The notes under the pieces are model-generated. The model was not told the origin of the DNA. It ran no database searches and worked only from the letters and a program-made list of their open reading frames with translations. Positions 9,697-19,066 of a DNA stretch of 64,000 bases are shown one piece after another (position 1 is the first letter of the stretch; every line of letters begins with the position of its first letter). Made by a program: the position numbers and the translations under genes. This DNA is from Halomonas binhaiensis. GTDB lineage: Bacteria; Pseudomonadota; Gammaproteobacteria; Pseudomonadales; Halomonadaceae. Where the stretch lies: NCBI RefSeq assembly GCF_008329985.2, contig NZ_CP038437.2, forward strand, positions 682,001 to 746,000, written 5' to 3'.

Positions 9697-10650
9697 ATGA
9701 ATCCCAATTACCTCGATTTCGAACAGCCCATCGCCGAATTGCAGGCCAAGATTGAAGAGCTGCGCCTGGTCGGCAACGATAGCCAGGTCAATCTCAGTGA
9801 CGAGATTTCCCGGCTCGAGGAAAAAAGTCGCAAGCTTACCGAGTCGATCTTCAAGGATCTGTCAGCCTGGCAGGTCTCCCAGGTATCGCGTCACCCTCAA
9901 CGCCCCTATACGCTGGATTATCTGGCACACGTATTTACCGACTTCGATGAACTTCACGGTGACCGCGAATTCGCCGATGATGCCGCCCTTGTTGGTGGTG
10001 TAGCGCGTTTCAATGAGCGTCCGGTGATGGTGATTGGTCACCAGAAGGGACGTGACGTGAAGGAGAAAGTGCGTCGCAACTTCGGTATGCCGCGTCCGGA
10101 AGGCTATCGCAAGGCCGTCCGCCTGATGGAAATGGCCGAGCGTTTCAAGATGCCGGTACTGACTTTCATTGATACCCCTGGAGCCTATCCGGGCATCGAT
10201 GCAGAAGAGCGCGGTCAGAGCGAGGCGATTGCCTACAATCTGGCCGTGATGTCTCGTCTCAAGACCCCGATCATATCCACTGTCGTGGGTGAGGGCGGCT
10301 CTGGTGGTGCCTTGGCCATCGGGGTCTGCGATGAGTTGTTGATGCTTGAATACTCCACTTACTCGGTCATCTCCCCCGAAGGGTGTGCTTCCATCCTGTG
10401 GAAGAGCGCCGAGCGTGCGTCCGACGCTGCCCAGGCCATGGGTATCACCGCGTCACGCCTCAAGGAGCTGGGCTTCGTCGATAACCTGATCAAGGAACCC
10501 CTGGGCGGCGCTCATCGCTATCCCGAAGAAGCGGCCCGCCGGGTACGAGACGCCATCAGCGAAAGTCTGGACCGTCTCCAGGCCATGGATACCGATGCCC
10601 TGCTCGAGCGCCGCTATGAGCGCCTGATGAGCTACGGTGCTCCGGCTTGA
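9697..10650 (+). CDS. accA: Acetyl-CoA carboxylase carboxyltransferase subunit alpha
   Basis: AccA, with AccD, transfers carboxyl from biotin to acetyl-CoA to give malonyl-CoA, the committed step of fatty acid synthesis. ATG 9697 ([15 protein letters not shown]) is chosen over the TTG two codons upstream because it matches the family start and has ACAAGG upstream; it encodes 317 aa. An N-terminal coiled coil ([13 protein letters not shown]) is followed by [31 protein letters not shown] and the oxyanion-type [12 protein letters not shown]. The C-terminal [18 protein letters not shown] is typical. Followed 26 nt later by tilS. Confidence 0.97.
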   Translation: MNPNYLDFEQPIAELQAKIEELRLVGNDSQVNLSDEISRLEEKSRKLTESIFKDLSAWQVSQVSRHPQRPYTLDYLAHVFTDFDELHGDREFADDAALVGGVARFNERPVMVIGHQKGRDVKEKVRRNFGMPRPEGYRKAVRLMEMAERFKMPVLTFIDTPGAYPGIDAEERGQSEAIAYNLAVMSRLKTPIISTVVGEGGSGGALAIGVCDELLMLEYSTYSVISPEGCASILWKSAERASDAAQAMGITASRLKELGFVDNLIKEPLGGAHRYPEEAARRVRDAISESLDRLQAMDTDALLERRYERLMSYGAPA

Positions 10651-10676
10651 GCAGCTGAGCCGCAGAGAGGCAGGAC

Positions 10677-11969
10677 ATGAGCCTTTCTTCGCATATTGAA
10701 CGCGCCCTGGTGGCTTTGCCGCCGGGGCGCGCTGTTTGGATCGCGCTATCTGGAGGTCTGGACTCTTCACTGTTGCTGAGCCTGGCGGCCAGTGCCTGTC
10801 GGCGTTACCCGCGCCCGTTATATGCCTTGCATGTCAATCATGGGCTGCAGGCGGCGGCTGGAGATTTCGAGTCGCATTGCCGTTGGCTGTGTTCGCACCT
10901 TGAAGTACCGCTCGTCATCGAGTCCGTGAGTGTGGACTTGAGCAGTGGCGAGGGTCTGGAAGGTGCTGCGCGTCGGGCCCGCTACTCAGCATTCGCGCGA
11001 CGACTCAGTCAGGGAGATGTGTTGTGGCTGGCTCAGCATCGCGATGATCAGGCCGAGACTTTCCTGCTCGCAGCATTACGTCGTTCCGGTGTGACCGGGC
11101 TGGCTGCCATGCCATATCAGCGCGATATTGCGGGTGTCACTCTCCAGCGCCCATTGCTCGATGTCTCCCGTGTTGAGCTGGAAGCTACCGCTCAAGAAAT
11201 CGGCCTGGTCTGGGTCGAAGACCCTACCAACGCAGAGCTCGAACAGGACCGTAACTACCTCCGGCACAAGGTAATGCCACTGCTCGGTGAGCGTTGGCCT
11301 GGAGCCAGCGCAGCGCTCGCCTCGACAGCGGGGTTGGCGGGAGAGACTCATGGGTTGCTCAATGAGTTTGCTGAAGAGGATCTGACTCGCCTTGGCGGAA
11401 TGCCTGAGCGGTTGCCTGTCGACATGCTGACATCCCTGTCATTGCCGCGTCAGCGTTTACTCGTACGCCACTGTGCGAGCCGGCTCGGCTTGCAGTCTCC
11501 ACCGGCGGCTCGTCTCGAGAGTCTGCTGGCGCAGTTGAAAGCTCGCGACGATGCGCAAGTTCATGTTGGCTGGCCGGGGAGCGAAGCGCGACGCTGGCGC
11601 AGAGCGTTATGGTTGATGCCAGCAGATTCTCGCCTCTTCGACCAGGAAGTGGAGTGGGATGGCCAGCGTCCCCTGAAAACGCCATGGGGGCCGTGTGAAG
11701 TGCGCTTGCAGCGTCAGCATGATGACGTTCCTGCGGCTTTGACCGTGCGCCCCCGGCAGGGAGGAGAGCGACTATGTCTGCTCGGGAGAGGAAGGCGCGA
11801 TCTCAAGCGCTTGCTTCAGGAGGAAGAAGTGCCTCCCTGGCGGCGCCGCGCAATCGCGGTGGTATGGTGTGACGGTGAAAGCGTTGCGGCCCTCGATCTT
11901 GTCGAAGGCCGCTGGCTGGCTGTCGCAGTGGATTGGGTAGCCTTCTCTGGTCAAAGGGAAGGTGGCTGA
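10677..11969 (+). CDS. tilS: tRNA(Ile)-lysidine synthetase TilS
   Basis: TilS modifies C34 of the AUA-reading tRNA-Ile to lysidine using ATP and lysine. The protein has 430 aa; GAGGCAGGAC precedes the ATG at good spacing. The PP-loop ATP-pyrophosphatase motif SGGLDSS is at residues 25-31. The HVNHGLQ and HRDDQAET segments and the conserved EDPTN..DRNYLRHKVMPLL region follow. A C-terminal TilS substrate-binding domain contains RPRQGGERL and the LKRLLQEEEVPPWRRR box. It is convergent with ppx (31 nt between stops). The accA-tilS order matches Pseudomonas. Confidence 0.95.
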   Translation: MSLSSHIERALVALPPGRAVWIALSGGLDSSLLLSLAASACRRYPRPLYALHVNHGLQAAAGDFESHCRWLCSHLEVPLVIESVSVDLSSGEGLEGAARRARYSAFARRLSQGDVLWLAQHRDDQAETFLLAALRRSGVTGLAAMPYQRDIAGVTLQRPLLDVSRVELEATAQEIGLVWVEDPTNAELEQDRNYLRHKVMPLLGERWPGASAALASTAGLAGETHGLLNEFAEEDLTRLGGMPERLPVDMLTSLSLPRQRLLVRHCASRLGLQSPPAARLESLLAQLKARDDAQVHVGWPGSEARRWRRALWLMPADSRLFDQEVEWDGQRPLKTPWGPCEVRLQRQHDDVPAALTVRPRQGGERLCLLGRGRRDLKRLLQEEEVPPWRRRAIAVVWCDGESVAALDLVEGRWLAVAVDWVAFSGQREGG

Positions 11970-12000
11970 AGAGCCGATCTGCTGCGAGTCAAAAGAAGGC

Positions 12001-13548
12001 TCAGGCTTCGATCTTCTCTGGCTCCAGCACCAGCACAAAGTCTGTCTGCTCCATGTACTGCACTTCCTGCTCCAGATCGGTGTTCAGCAGGCCTGGGTCA
12101 TCACTGTAAGGAATGGCCAGGTGAAGGGTTTCACCATTGGCGCTGAGCTTCGGAATCTCTGGCGGCTGTTCGGGGCGTGAATGATTGAGCAACACCGCCA
12201 GGCGTAGCAGTCGAGCCAGGCGTTGGTGAGAGACCTGTTCTGAGTCTGGCAGAGCTTGCCATTCCTTGATGGGGAACTTGCGTCGGTGCGCGCGCACCAG
12301 AAACGACAGCAAGCGCTGCTCCGGTCGTGAGAAACCGGAGAGGTCGGAATGTTCCAGCAGATAGGCGCCGTGGCGATGAAACTGGCTGTGCGAGATAGCC
12401 TGGCCAATCTCATGCATCCAGCATGCCCAGTCCAGGAAGCGCGCCTGATCATCATCAAGCTCCCAATCATCGCGAACTTGTTGCCATAGTGCCTTGGCAG
12501 TGGCTGCGACATTGTCTGCCTGTCGCGTATCGACATTGTAGCTGCGTGCCAGTGATTCCAGGCTCTTGAGACGCGAATCTTCGGGACTGTTGCGTCCAGC
12601 CATGTCATACAGCACACCCTCGCGCAGTGCGCCATCGGCGAAACGCATTTCTTCCAGGTCGAACGCTTCGAAGACGGCACCGAGGATGGCAATCCCGGCA
12701 GGAAATACCCGTGCACGATCTGGCTTGAGCCCATCCATGGCGACCTTGCTCAGCAGCTTGCACTTGATCAGGCGCTTGCGCAGCTTGGCCAGGCCTTCCC
12801 GGGTGATCACGCCTTCCGTGGTATCTTCACTGGCAGCCAGTACGGCAGCAGCAGCCTTGATGGTGCCGCTGGAGCCCACCGGATCCTGCCAGCCGAGGCG
12901 TGTGTAAGGGCGGCGGATACTGGCCAGTTCGGAAAGGGCGGCCAGCTCTGCCTGTCGCATGCGTTTTTCACTGATCTCGCCGCTATCGAAGAAACGCTGG
13001 GTGTAGGTAACACATCCCATGCGCAGGCTTTCCAGTGCCATGGGCTCAAAGTTTTCACCGATGATGAATTCCGTCGAGCCGCCGCCGATATCGACAATCA
13101 GGCGTCGACCTGTTTCAGCCAGAGCGTGAGCCGCACCAAGGTAGATAAGGCGAGCTTCTTCACGCCCGGCAATGATCTCGATGCGGGTACCGAGCAGAGC
13201 CTCGGCACGTTCTATGAAAATCTGGCTGTTATCGGCATCGCGCAGGGCGTTGGTGCCGACCACACGCATGCGCGATGCAGGAATATCCTCAAGGAAAGGA
13301 GCGAAGCGGGCCAGACAGTCCAGTGCCCGAGTCATGGCTTCCTCGCTGAGCAGGCCATCATCGTCGAGACCAGCAGCCAGTTGCACTTTCTCCCCGAGCC
13401 GTGCAACGACCTGCAGGCGGTCATCCTGATAATTGGCGACCAGCAGATGGAAGCTGTTGGATCCAAGGTCAATGGCAGCGAAACGGGTGAGGTCGGAATC
13501 GCCAGGGGACTCACGTAAAGCGCTGAGCGTATCCAGGGGCTGGGTCAT
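12001..13548 (-). CDS. ppx: Exopolyphosphatase, Ppx/GppA family
   Basis: 515-aa ASKHA-fold phosphatase that removes terminal phosphate from polyphosphate, and in some members pppGpp. Motifs seen: AAIDLGSNSFHLLVA near residue 24, VVGTNALRDA, and the phosphate-binding VDIGGGSTEFI. A GSSGTIKA segment and a C-terminal HD-type domain with HEIGQAISHSQFHRHGAYL also appear. Length and two-domain layout match Ppx (E. coli 513). In Pseudomonas ppx is next to ppk; here ppk is about 14 kb away on the same strand. The gene is divergent from rho across a 466-nt gap. Ppx versus GppA cannot be separated by eye, but length favours Ppx. Confidence 0.92.
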   Translation of the reverse strand: MTQPLDTLSALRESPGDSDLTRFAAIDLGSNSFHLLVANYQDDRLQVVARLGEKVQLAAGLDDDGLLSEEAMTRALDCLARFAPFLEDIPASRMRVVGTNALRDADNSQIFIERAEALLGTRIEIIAGREEARLIYLGAAHALAETGRRLIVDIGGGSTEFIIGENFEPMALESLRMGCVTYTQRFFDSGEISEKRMRQAELAALSELASIRRPYTRLGWQDPVGSSGTIKAAAAVLAASEDTTEGVITREGLAKLRKRLIKCKLLSKVAMDGLKPDRARVFPAGIAILGAVFEAFDLEEMRFADGALREGVLYDMAGRNSPEDSRLKSLESLARSYNVDTRQADNVAATAKALWQQVRDDWELDDDQARFLDWACWMHEIGQAISHSQFHRHGAYLLEHSDLSGFSRPEQRLLSFLVRAHRRKFPIKEWQALPDSEQVSHQRLARLLRLAVLLNHSRPEQPPEIPKLSANGETLHLAIPYSDDPGLLNTDLEQEVQYMEQTDFVLVLEPEKIEA

Positions 13549-14014
13549 GGTGGGTCCTTCACTTGATATGGCGTTAGGTTGCGTCTGCCTCCTGCGGATG
13601 TCAATCTTCCCGCGCTCAGGGACTTGCGTTCCTCCTCACTGTTGTCTAGTATCGTGTCATTCGCCTGTTGCGAATGTGTTTTCCGGTCCCGCTGCTTCCG
13701 CTGCGAGACCATCCCAAGTCGTCAGACAGCCCACGTTGTGATGAAAAGAGCATCACGTCAGCTCCGCTGAAGGTTTCGGCCACGCGATGCTGATATAGGC
13801 GGTAGAGTCTGCTCCCAAATCCAGACGCTGGCTCGGATCTCCTCAATCTACATGTAGACGGGAGTCTCCGGCCCATGACTATATCTTTGAAGCCGTCTGA
13901 GAGAGCGGCCTCCGGGCTCTGAACGCACTCAAGTGGCGTCGTTTTCGCCCCTCACTATCCTTTATCGCGACGGCGCCATGCCGCCCGGCTTCCACGAGTA
14001 ATTTCTGAACTCTG
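13549..14014. other. Divergent ppx/rho intergenic region with no gene
   Basis: 466 nt between divergent genes. It must hold the ppx promoter and the rho leader. Visible structure: an inverted repeat CATTCGC-5 nt-GCGAATG (13658-13676), a small TCAGC/GCTGA hairpin near 13757, and a 12-bp palindrome TCTACATGTAGA (13847-13858). Rho leaders are often autoregulated, so structured RNA is plausible. No ORF of thioredoxin size and no WCGPC-type coding sequence was found, although many relatives carry trxA here. Confidence 0.7.
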
Positions 14015-15274
14015 ATGAACCTGACCGAACTCAAGCAAAAGCCCGTACCGGAGCTTCTCGATATCGCACGTGAGATGGGTATCGACAACCTGGCACGGTC
14101 CCGCAAGCAAGACATCATCTTTGCCATTCTCAAGAAACACGCCAAGAGCGGCGAAGATATCTTCGGCGACGGTGTTCTTGAAATCCTCCAGGATGGTTTC
14201 GGATTTCTGCGCAGCGCGGATAGCTCCTACCTCGCCGGGCCAGACGATATCTATGTGTCGCCCTCGCAGATTCGCCGTTTCAATCTGCGCAAGGGGGATA
14301 CCATTTCCGGCAAGATCCGGCCGCCGAAAGAGGGCGAACGCTATTTCGCTCTGCTCAAGGTCAGCCAGATCAACCTGGATCGACCGGAAAATGCCAAGCA
14401 TAAGATCCTGTTTGAAAACCTTACCCCGCTATTCCCCCAAAAGCGTCTGCGCATGGAGATCGGCAACGGCTCCACGGAAGACCTCACCGCTCGCATCATC
14501 GATCTCACTGCACCTATCGGAAAAGGCCAGCGTGGCCTGATCGTCTCGCCGCCCAAGGCCGGTAAGACGCTGATGTTGCAGAACATCGCGACCTCCATAA
14601 CCCGTAATAACCCCGAGTGTCAGTTGATCGTCCTGCTGATCGACGAACGCCCGGAGGAAGTGACCGAGATGTCGCGCACGGTGCGGGGTGAAGTGGTGGC
14701 TTCCACCTTCGATGAGCCTCCGGCCCGTCACGTTCAGGTGGCCGAGATGGTCATCGAGAAGGCCAAGCGTCTGGTGGAACACAAGAAGGACGTTGTCATC
14801 CTGCTTGATTCCATCACCCGACTGGCGCGTGCCTACAACACCGTGGTGCCGTCATCCGGCAAAGTGCTCACCGGTGGTGTCGACGCCCACGCGCTGGAAA
14901 AGCCCAAGCGTTTCTTCGGTGCCGCCCGTAATATCGAAGAAGGCGGCAGCTTGACCATCATTGCCACAGCCCTGGTCGATACCGGATCCAAGATGGACGA
15001 GGTGATCTTCGAGGAGTTCAAGGGTACCGGCAACATGGAAGCCCACCTGGATCGTCGCCTGGCTGAGCGCCGTGTCTATCCCGCCATCAATATCAGACGC
15101 TCCGGTACTCGTCGCGAGGACCTGATTGCTTCCGAGGATGAAATGCAGCGTATGTGGATCCTGCGCAAGCTGCTCAATCCGATGGATGACACTGCTGCGA
15201 CAGAGTTCCTGATCGATCGCCTGAAGGATACGAAGACGAATCTTGAGTTCTTCGAAGCCATGAAGCGCCGCTGA
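14015..15274 (+). CDS. rho: Transcription termination factor Rho
   Basis: Hexameric RNA-dependent ATPase/helicase. The 419-aa length equals the E. coli protein. The N-terminal Rho_N helical domain ([18 protein letters not shown]) leads to the cold-shock-like primary RNA-binding domain with GFGFLRS and [13 protein letters not shown]. Walker A PPKAGKT is at residues 179-185. Walker B is [16 protein letters not shown], the Q-loop region is [14 protein letters not shown], and the R-loop [11 protein letters not shown] is intact. Every known functional loop appears present, so it should be bicyclomycin-sensitive in type. No thioredoxin gene precedes it. Confidence 0.99.
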   Translation: MNLTELKQKPVPELLDIAREMGIDNLARSRKQDIIFAILKKHAKSGEDIFGDGVLEILQDGFGFLRSADSSYLAGPDDIYVSPSQIRRFNLRKGDTISGKIRPPKEGERYFALLKVSQINLDRPENAKHKILFENLTPLFPQKRLRMEIGNGSTEDLTARIIDLTAPIGKGQRGLIVSPPKAGKTLMLQNIATSITRNNPECQLIVLLIDERPEEVTEMSRTVRGEVVASTFDEPPARHVQVAEMVIEKAKRLVEHKKDVVILLDSITRLARAYNTVVPSSGKVLTGGVDAHALEKPKRFFGAARNIEEGGSLTIIATALVDTGSKMDEVIFEEFKGTGNMEAHLDRRLAERRVYPAINIRRSGTRREDLIASEDEMQRMWILRKLLNPMDDTAATEFLIDRLKDTKTNLEFFEAMKRR

Positions 15275-15284
15275 GTGACAGACA

Positions 15285-15323
15285 GCCAGAAACAGTAGGC
15301 GCCTTCAGTGTCTGGTTTCTGGC
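15285..15323 (+). terminator. Hairpin after rho
   Basis: GCCAGAAAC (15285-15293) pairs perfectly with GTTTCTGGC (15315-15323) around a 21-nt loop, starting 11 nt past the rho stop. No U tract follows, so it may be an mRNA 3'-end stabiliser or a weak terminator. Confidence 0.4.
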
Positions 15324-15393
15324 GTATCGTTGCACAAGCATGCCTTGAGACGGGTAACTCCAGGCATGTGGTGCCAAGCAAGCTGCTTCAAGC

Positions 15394-15429
15394 AACAACC
15401 TCCTGGAGCCGAATCTCGAGGGGGTTGTT
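15394..15429 (+). terminator. Probable terminator between rho and ubiD
   Basis: AACAACC (15394-15400) and GGTTGTT (15423-15429) form the base of a stem extended by C-G and wobble pairs. The 3' arm is followed by TCGTCTCG with few T residues. It lies 84 nt before ubiD and separates rho from the ubiD-fre unit. Confidence 0.45.
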
Positions 15430-15512
15430 TCGTCTCGAAGCATACAGCTTACGGCTTATGGCTCAGGCCGTGATATGCTGCCCCTTTCGAGTATTGGAAG
15501 CGAGAAAATCGC

Positions 15513-17006
15513 ATGAAGTATCGTGACTTGCGTGAGTTCATCGCTGTTCTGGAAGAGGCTGGTGAGCTCAAGCGGGTGACAGCTGAAGTTGACCCCTATC
15601 TCGAGATCACCGAGATTTGCGATCGCACTTTGCGCGCTGGCGGCCCTGCCTTGCTGTTCGAGAATGTGAAAGGCTCGAAGATGCCGCTGCTTGGCAACCT
15701 GTTTGGCACACCTCAGCGGGTTGCCATGGGAATGGGGCAGGATTCCGTGGATGCCCTGCGGGAGGTAGGTGAACTGCTGGCCTTCCTCAAGGAGCCGGAA
15801 CCCCCAAAAGGCCTGCGTGATGCCTGGGAAAAGCTGCCTATCTTCAAGCAAGTGATGAGCATGAGCCCCAAGACAGTGCGCTCGGCCCCGGTGCAGGCTC
15901 TGGTCTATGAAGGTGATGAGGTCGATCTCGATCGCCTGCCGATTCAGCATTGCTGGCCGGGTGATGCTGCGCCTCTGGTGACCTGGCCTCTGGTGGTGAC
16001 CAAGGGACCCAGCAAGTCACGCCAGAACCTCGGTATCTATCGTCAGCAGAAATTGTCGAAGAACCGCCTGATCATGCGCTGGCTGTCTCATCGTGGCGGT
16101 GCTCTGGATTATCAGGAGTTTCGCAAGCTCCATCCCGAAGAGCCTTTTCCCGTGGCAGTCGCGCTGGGTGCTGACCCGGCGACCATTCTCGGTGCTGTGA
16201 CACCGGTACCAGATACGCTATCCGAGTATGCCTTTGCTGGCTTGTTACGTGGCTCGCGTACCGAGCTGGTCAAGTGTGGGCATGCTGACCTGCAGGTGCC
16301 GGCTTCTGCCGAGATCATTCTCGAAGGCTTTATTTATCCTGACGACACTGCGCCGGAAGGCCCCTATGGTGATCACACGGGATATTACAACGAAGTCGAG
16401 ACGTTTCCGGTATTTACCGTCACACGCATGACCATGCGTGAAAATGCCATTTATCACTCTACCTATACCGGTCGTCCTCCTGATGAGCCTGCGATTCTGG
16501 GGCTGGCGCTGAACGAAGTCTTCGTTCCTATCCTGCGTCGCCAATTCCCGGAAATTCAGGATTTCTACCTTCCTCCGGAAGGCTGCTCCTACCGCATGGC
16601 CGTGGTGACCATGAAGAAACAATACCCCGGCCATGCCAAGCGCGTGATGATGGGAGTGTGGAGCTTTCTGCGCCAGTTCATGTACACCAAGTTTGTGGTG
16701 GTCGTCGACGATGATATCGATGCGCGCAATTGGCAGGATGTGATCTGGGCGATCACTACCCGCATGGATCCGGCTCGCGATACCGTTCTGGTGGAAAATA
16801 CACCAATCGATTACCTGGATTTCGCCTCTCCGGTGGCAGGGCTGGGTTCCAAGATGGGGCTCGATGCGACCAATAAATGGCCTGGCGAGACTGACCGCGA
16901 GTGGGGGGCTCCCATTGTCATGGATGAATCCGTCAAGACACGGGTCAGCCAGCGCTGGAATGATCTAGGTATTCCTCTCCCCGATACAGACAAGAGGTCG
17001 ACATGA
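15513..17006 (+). CDS. ubiD: 4-hydroxy-3-polyprenylbenzoate decarboxylase UbiD
   Basis: Prenylated-FMN-dependent decarboxylase of ubiquinone synthesis. The 497 aa match E. coli UbiD. The start [19 protein letters not shown] is typical. Conserved blocks include [50 protein letters not shown] and the C-terminal [12 protein letters not shown] and [10 protein letters not shown] segments. Its ATG at 15513 is preceded by GGAAGCGAG. The stop overlaps the flavin reductase start (ATGA), suggesting a two-gene unit. UbiX, which makes the prenylated FMN, is not in this window. Confidence 0.97.
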   Translation: MKYRDLREFIAVLEEAGELKRVTAEVDPYLEITEICDRTLRAGGPALLFENVKGSKMPLLGNLFGTPQRVAMGMGQDSVDALREVGELLAFLKEPEPPKGLRDAWEKLPIFKQVMSMSPKTVRSAPVQALVYEGDEVDLDRLPIQHCWPGDAAPLVTWPLVVTKGPSKSRQNLGIYRQQKLSKNRLIMRWLSHRGGALDYQEFRKLHPEEPFPVAVALGADPATILGAVTPVPDTLSEYAFAGLLRGSRTELVKCGHADLQVPASAEIILEGFIYPDDTAPEGPYGDHTGYYNEVETFPVFTVTRMTMRENAIYHSTYTGRPPDEPAILGLALNEVFVPILRRQFPEIQDFYLPPEGCSYRMAVVTMKKQYPGHAKRVMMGVWSFLRQFMYTKFVVVVDDDIDARNWQDVIWAITTRMDPARDTVLVENTPIDYLDFASPVAGLGSKMGLDATNKWPGETDREWGAPIVMDESVKTRVSQRWNDLGIPLPDTDKRST

Positions 17007-17794
17007 CGGCACGGACTCTGACCTGCCAAGTCCTTGAGGTCTCGGACCTTACCCCTGATGTATTCCGCGTGCTGTTGGAAGGGCGTGCGGAAGCCATGGC
17101 CCATGCTCCAGGGCAATACCTGGAGATGCGTCTCGATGAGGACACCTGGGTGCCTTTTTCCATCGCCAGTCGTCATGCTGGAGATGGCCTTTTGGAATTG
17201 CATATCCAGCACTGGCCTGAGCGTTCCAATTCGGCCTTGCTGCGTCGAATGCTGGTAGTGGCCGAGCATCTCGAAGTGCGTCTTCCCAGTGGCGATTGCG
17301 TACTCGATGTCGAAAGCCAGCGTCCATTGCTGCTGATTGCCGCGGGTACCGGGTTCGCGCAGATGAAGGCCATCATCGAGGAAGTGCATCATATGACGCC
17401 TGAGCGCCCGGTCTCATTGTGGTGGGCGGCCAAGGATCGTCGAGATCTCTATGCCGAGCCCATGGTGCGAGAGTGGGTTCGTGGTGCCGATAACCTGGTG
17501 TTCCATGGTGTCTGCGAGACAGGGTTCGAAGAAGGCTTTGCAGAGGATAGGGTGGTTGGCCACCATGGACGAGTCGATATTGCTCTTGCCGAGGCCTTGA
17601 GCGATGTTTCCGCAGAGGATGTCTATCTGTCCGGCTCCCCTGGAATGGTATATGCCTGTCTGGATGTGCTGGCGCCCTTGGGGCTTGATGAAGCCCGAGT
17701 ATTTTCCGATGTGTTCTCCTATGCACCGCGTACTCCCCTGATATCGACCAGTCGGGAAGGCGAGGCTTTACAGGAAGGCCAGAAGCGGAATTAG
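17003..17794 (+). CDS. fre: NAD(P)H-flavin reductase, Fre/LuxG type
   Basis: 263-aa ferredoxin-NADP reductase-like enzyme. The N-terminal flavin/FAD-binding barrel (residues about 1-100) has the PFSIASR motif equivalent to RxYS. The NAD-binding half begins with [15 protein letters not shown] and later has [10 protein letters not shown]. Such enzymes release free reduced flavin. A 4-nt overlap with ubiD and the fre-ubiD pairing known in enteric bacteria suggest it supplies reduced flavin for prenyl-FMN synthesis or activation (inference). The C-terminus lacks a 2Fe-2S domain, so it is Fre-type rather than a phenol hydroxylase reductase. Confidence 0.88.
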   Translation: MTARTLTCQVLEVSDLTPDVFRVLLEGRAEAMAHAPGQYLEMRLDEDTWVPFSIASRHAGDGLLELHIQHWPERSNSALLRRMLVVAEHLEVRLPSGDCVLDVESQRPLLLIAAGTGFAQMKAIIEEVHHMTPERPVSLWWAAKDRRDLYAEPMVREWVRGADNLVFHGVCETGFEEGFAEDRVVGHHGRVDIALAEALSDVSAEDVYLSGSPGMVYACLDVLAPLGLDEARVFSDVFSYAPRTPLISTSREGEALQEGQKRN

Positions 17795-17806
17795 ATTCAG
17801 GAAAAA

Positions 17807-17841
17807 GTTGGCTGGCAATGGCCATGTTGGCTGGCAATGGA
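17807..17841. repeat. Tandem duplication, about 19 bp, between fre and folM
   Basis: GTTGGCTGGCAATGG followed by CCAT, then GTTGGCTGGCAATGG again. The second copy ends 40 nt before folM and does not overlap its ribosome site (GAGGGACGG). Confidence 0.8.
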
Positions 17842-17880
17842 TGAAAGCAGGGCAACAACCCTGAGCGAGGGACGGTAACG

Positions 17881-18594
17881 ATGAGTGCTTCTCCGATTCT
17901 GATCACTGGTGGTGCCCAGCGCCTTGGGCGCCATTGTGCAGAGCGCCTGGTCGATGATGGGCATCAGGTCATCATCAGCTATCGCCACGAGCGAGAAGCG
18001 CTTGATGACATGCGCAAGCGCGGTATCGTGACGCTACAGGCGGATTTTTCCAGTGAAGCGGGAATACTCGACTTCATCGCCCGGCTAAAGGCTCAGACTT
18101 CATCGCTGCGAGCTATCGTCCACAATGCCAGCGACTGGGCTCCAGATAGCCGAGGTGAGGATGCGGGTGCCACCTTCGAGCGTCTGTTCCGGGTGCACAT
18201 GCAGGCACCTTACCTGATCAATCTGCATGCCCGGGAGCTGCTCGATGCCTGTGCCGAGCCCCAGCGGGATATTATCCACATGACCGATTACGTGGTGCAG
18301 AAGGGCTCAAGAAAGCATGCTGCCTATGCTGCGACCAAGGCGGGTCTGGACAACCTGACCCTGTCGTTTGCTGCGCTGTATGCGCCCGCCATTCAGGTCA
18401 ACGCCATTGCTCCGGCCTTGATCATGCTCAATCCTGGTGATGATGAAGAATATGCCGCCAAGGCCAGGAGCAAGTCAGCGATGCAGATGGTGCCTGGCCC
18501 CGGGGTGATCTACCAGAGTCTGCGTTATCTGCTTGATAATCGTTATGTGACGGGCACGACGTTGGCGGTGGATGGTGGGCGTCACTTGCAGTGA
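17881..18594 (+). CDS. folM: Dihydromonapterin reductase FolM (SDR family)
   Basis: 237-aa short-chain dehydrogenase. The cofactor loop is PILITGGAQRLGRHCAERL, with Arg in the position typical of NADPH-preferring pteridine reductases. The active-site Tyr is in KHAAYAATKAGLDN. The stretches IVHNASDWAPDS, HMTDYVVQKGS and NAIAPALIMLNPGDDEEY match E. coli FolM closely, including the unusual replacement of the usual SDR Ser by HMTDYV. FolM reduces dihydromonapterin to tetrahydromonapterin, the cofactor of bacterial phenylalanine hydroxylase, and weakly acts as a DHFR. It precedes the DAHP synthase leader, which may reflect a link to aromatic amino acid metabolism (inference). GAGGGA precedes the ATG. 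Confidence 0.92.
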   Translation: MSASPILITGGAQRLGRHCAERLVDDGHQVIISYRHEREALDDMRKRGIVTLQADFSSEAGILDFIARLKAQTSSLRAIVHNASDWAPDSRGEDAGATFERLFRVHMQAPYLINLHARELLDACAEPQRDIIHMTDYVVQKGSRKHAAYAATKAGLDNLTLSFAALYAPAIQVNAIAPALIMLNPGDDEEYAAKARSKSAMQMVPGPGVIYQSLRYLLDNRYVTGTTLAVDGGRHLQ

Positions 18595-18652
18595 TCCCTG
18601 TGCGGCAAGTGCGTGAGAAGATCATTTACCATGATGAGGTCATGCTGCTGAC

Positions 18653-18688
18653 GGAAACGTCGTGATAGGCGGAAACGTCGTGATAGGC
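18653..18688. repeat. Perfect tandem duplication, 2 x 18 bp, after folM
   Basis: GGAAACGTCGTGATAGGC occurs twice without mismatch, 58 nt downstream of the folM stop and upstream of the aromatic leader region. Confidence 0.9.
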
Positions 18689-18762
18689 AGCAAAGTCATG
18701 AGAATAGAGGCTTGCCATTTTCCGCTGCGCCCGGCAGGATAAAAGCATTCAAGGAGATTTCC

Positions 18763-18921
18763 ATGCCCGATACCGTTCATCAACACCGCGTTTCTACCAC
18801 CTTCATGGGTGGTGCTGGCGCTGGTCGTGATGATAGGGCGGTGTCCGGCTATTGGCAGGGGTATTTCTGGTATTGGTTTAGTACCGGAGTGCCGGCTGCC
18901 TGTCCCGATCGCAACGATTGA
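18763..18921 (+). CDS. Putative leader peptide 1, Trp/Tyr/Phe-rich, of the DAHP synthase operon
   Basis: 52-codon ORF with a strong ribosome site (AAGGAG, 18751-18756, 6-nt spacing). Codons 30-39 (18850-18879) hold eight aromatic residues in ten: YWQGYFWYWF, that is three Trp, three Tyr and two Phe. The rest is unremarkable and polar, without signal peptide or domain. A hairpin (GTCCCGATC near 18902 with GATCGGAC near 18920) overlaps the stop codon. A second stem AAGGCG/CGCCTT (18948-18953 and 18969-18974) follows, then a strong terminator 59 nt past the stop. This is the architecture of amino acid attenuators such as trpL and pheL: starvation stalls the ribosome in the aromatic run and should disfavour the terminator. 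Product function is inferred to be regulatory only; no homologue is recognised. Confidence 0.78.
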   Translation: MPDTVHQHRVSTTFMGGAGAGRDDRAVSGYWQGYFWYWFSTGVPAACPDRND

Positions 18922-18979
18922 TCGGACGAACGAAATAACAGGTCAGCAAGGCGCTCCCTTCCCAGGGCCGCCTTCCATC

Positions 18980-19021
18980 AGAACCCCCGGACGGCAGCCC
19001 CGCCCGGGGGTTCTTGTTTTT
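18980..19021 (+). terminator. Intrinsic terminator/attenuator between the two leader ORFs
   Basis: An 11-bp perfect GC-rich stem (AGAACCCCCGG, 18980-18990, with CCGGGGGTTCT, 19004-19014) surrounds a 13-nt loop and runs into TTGTTTTT. This is the strongest terminator in the region. It lies between leader 1 and the DAHP synthase, so transcription of the enzyme gene from an upstream promoter must pass it. Confidence 0.9.
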
Positions 19022-19066
19022 GACTGTTGGAAAAATAACGCATTATCGTCATCAGGAGATCGTGTC

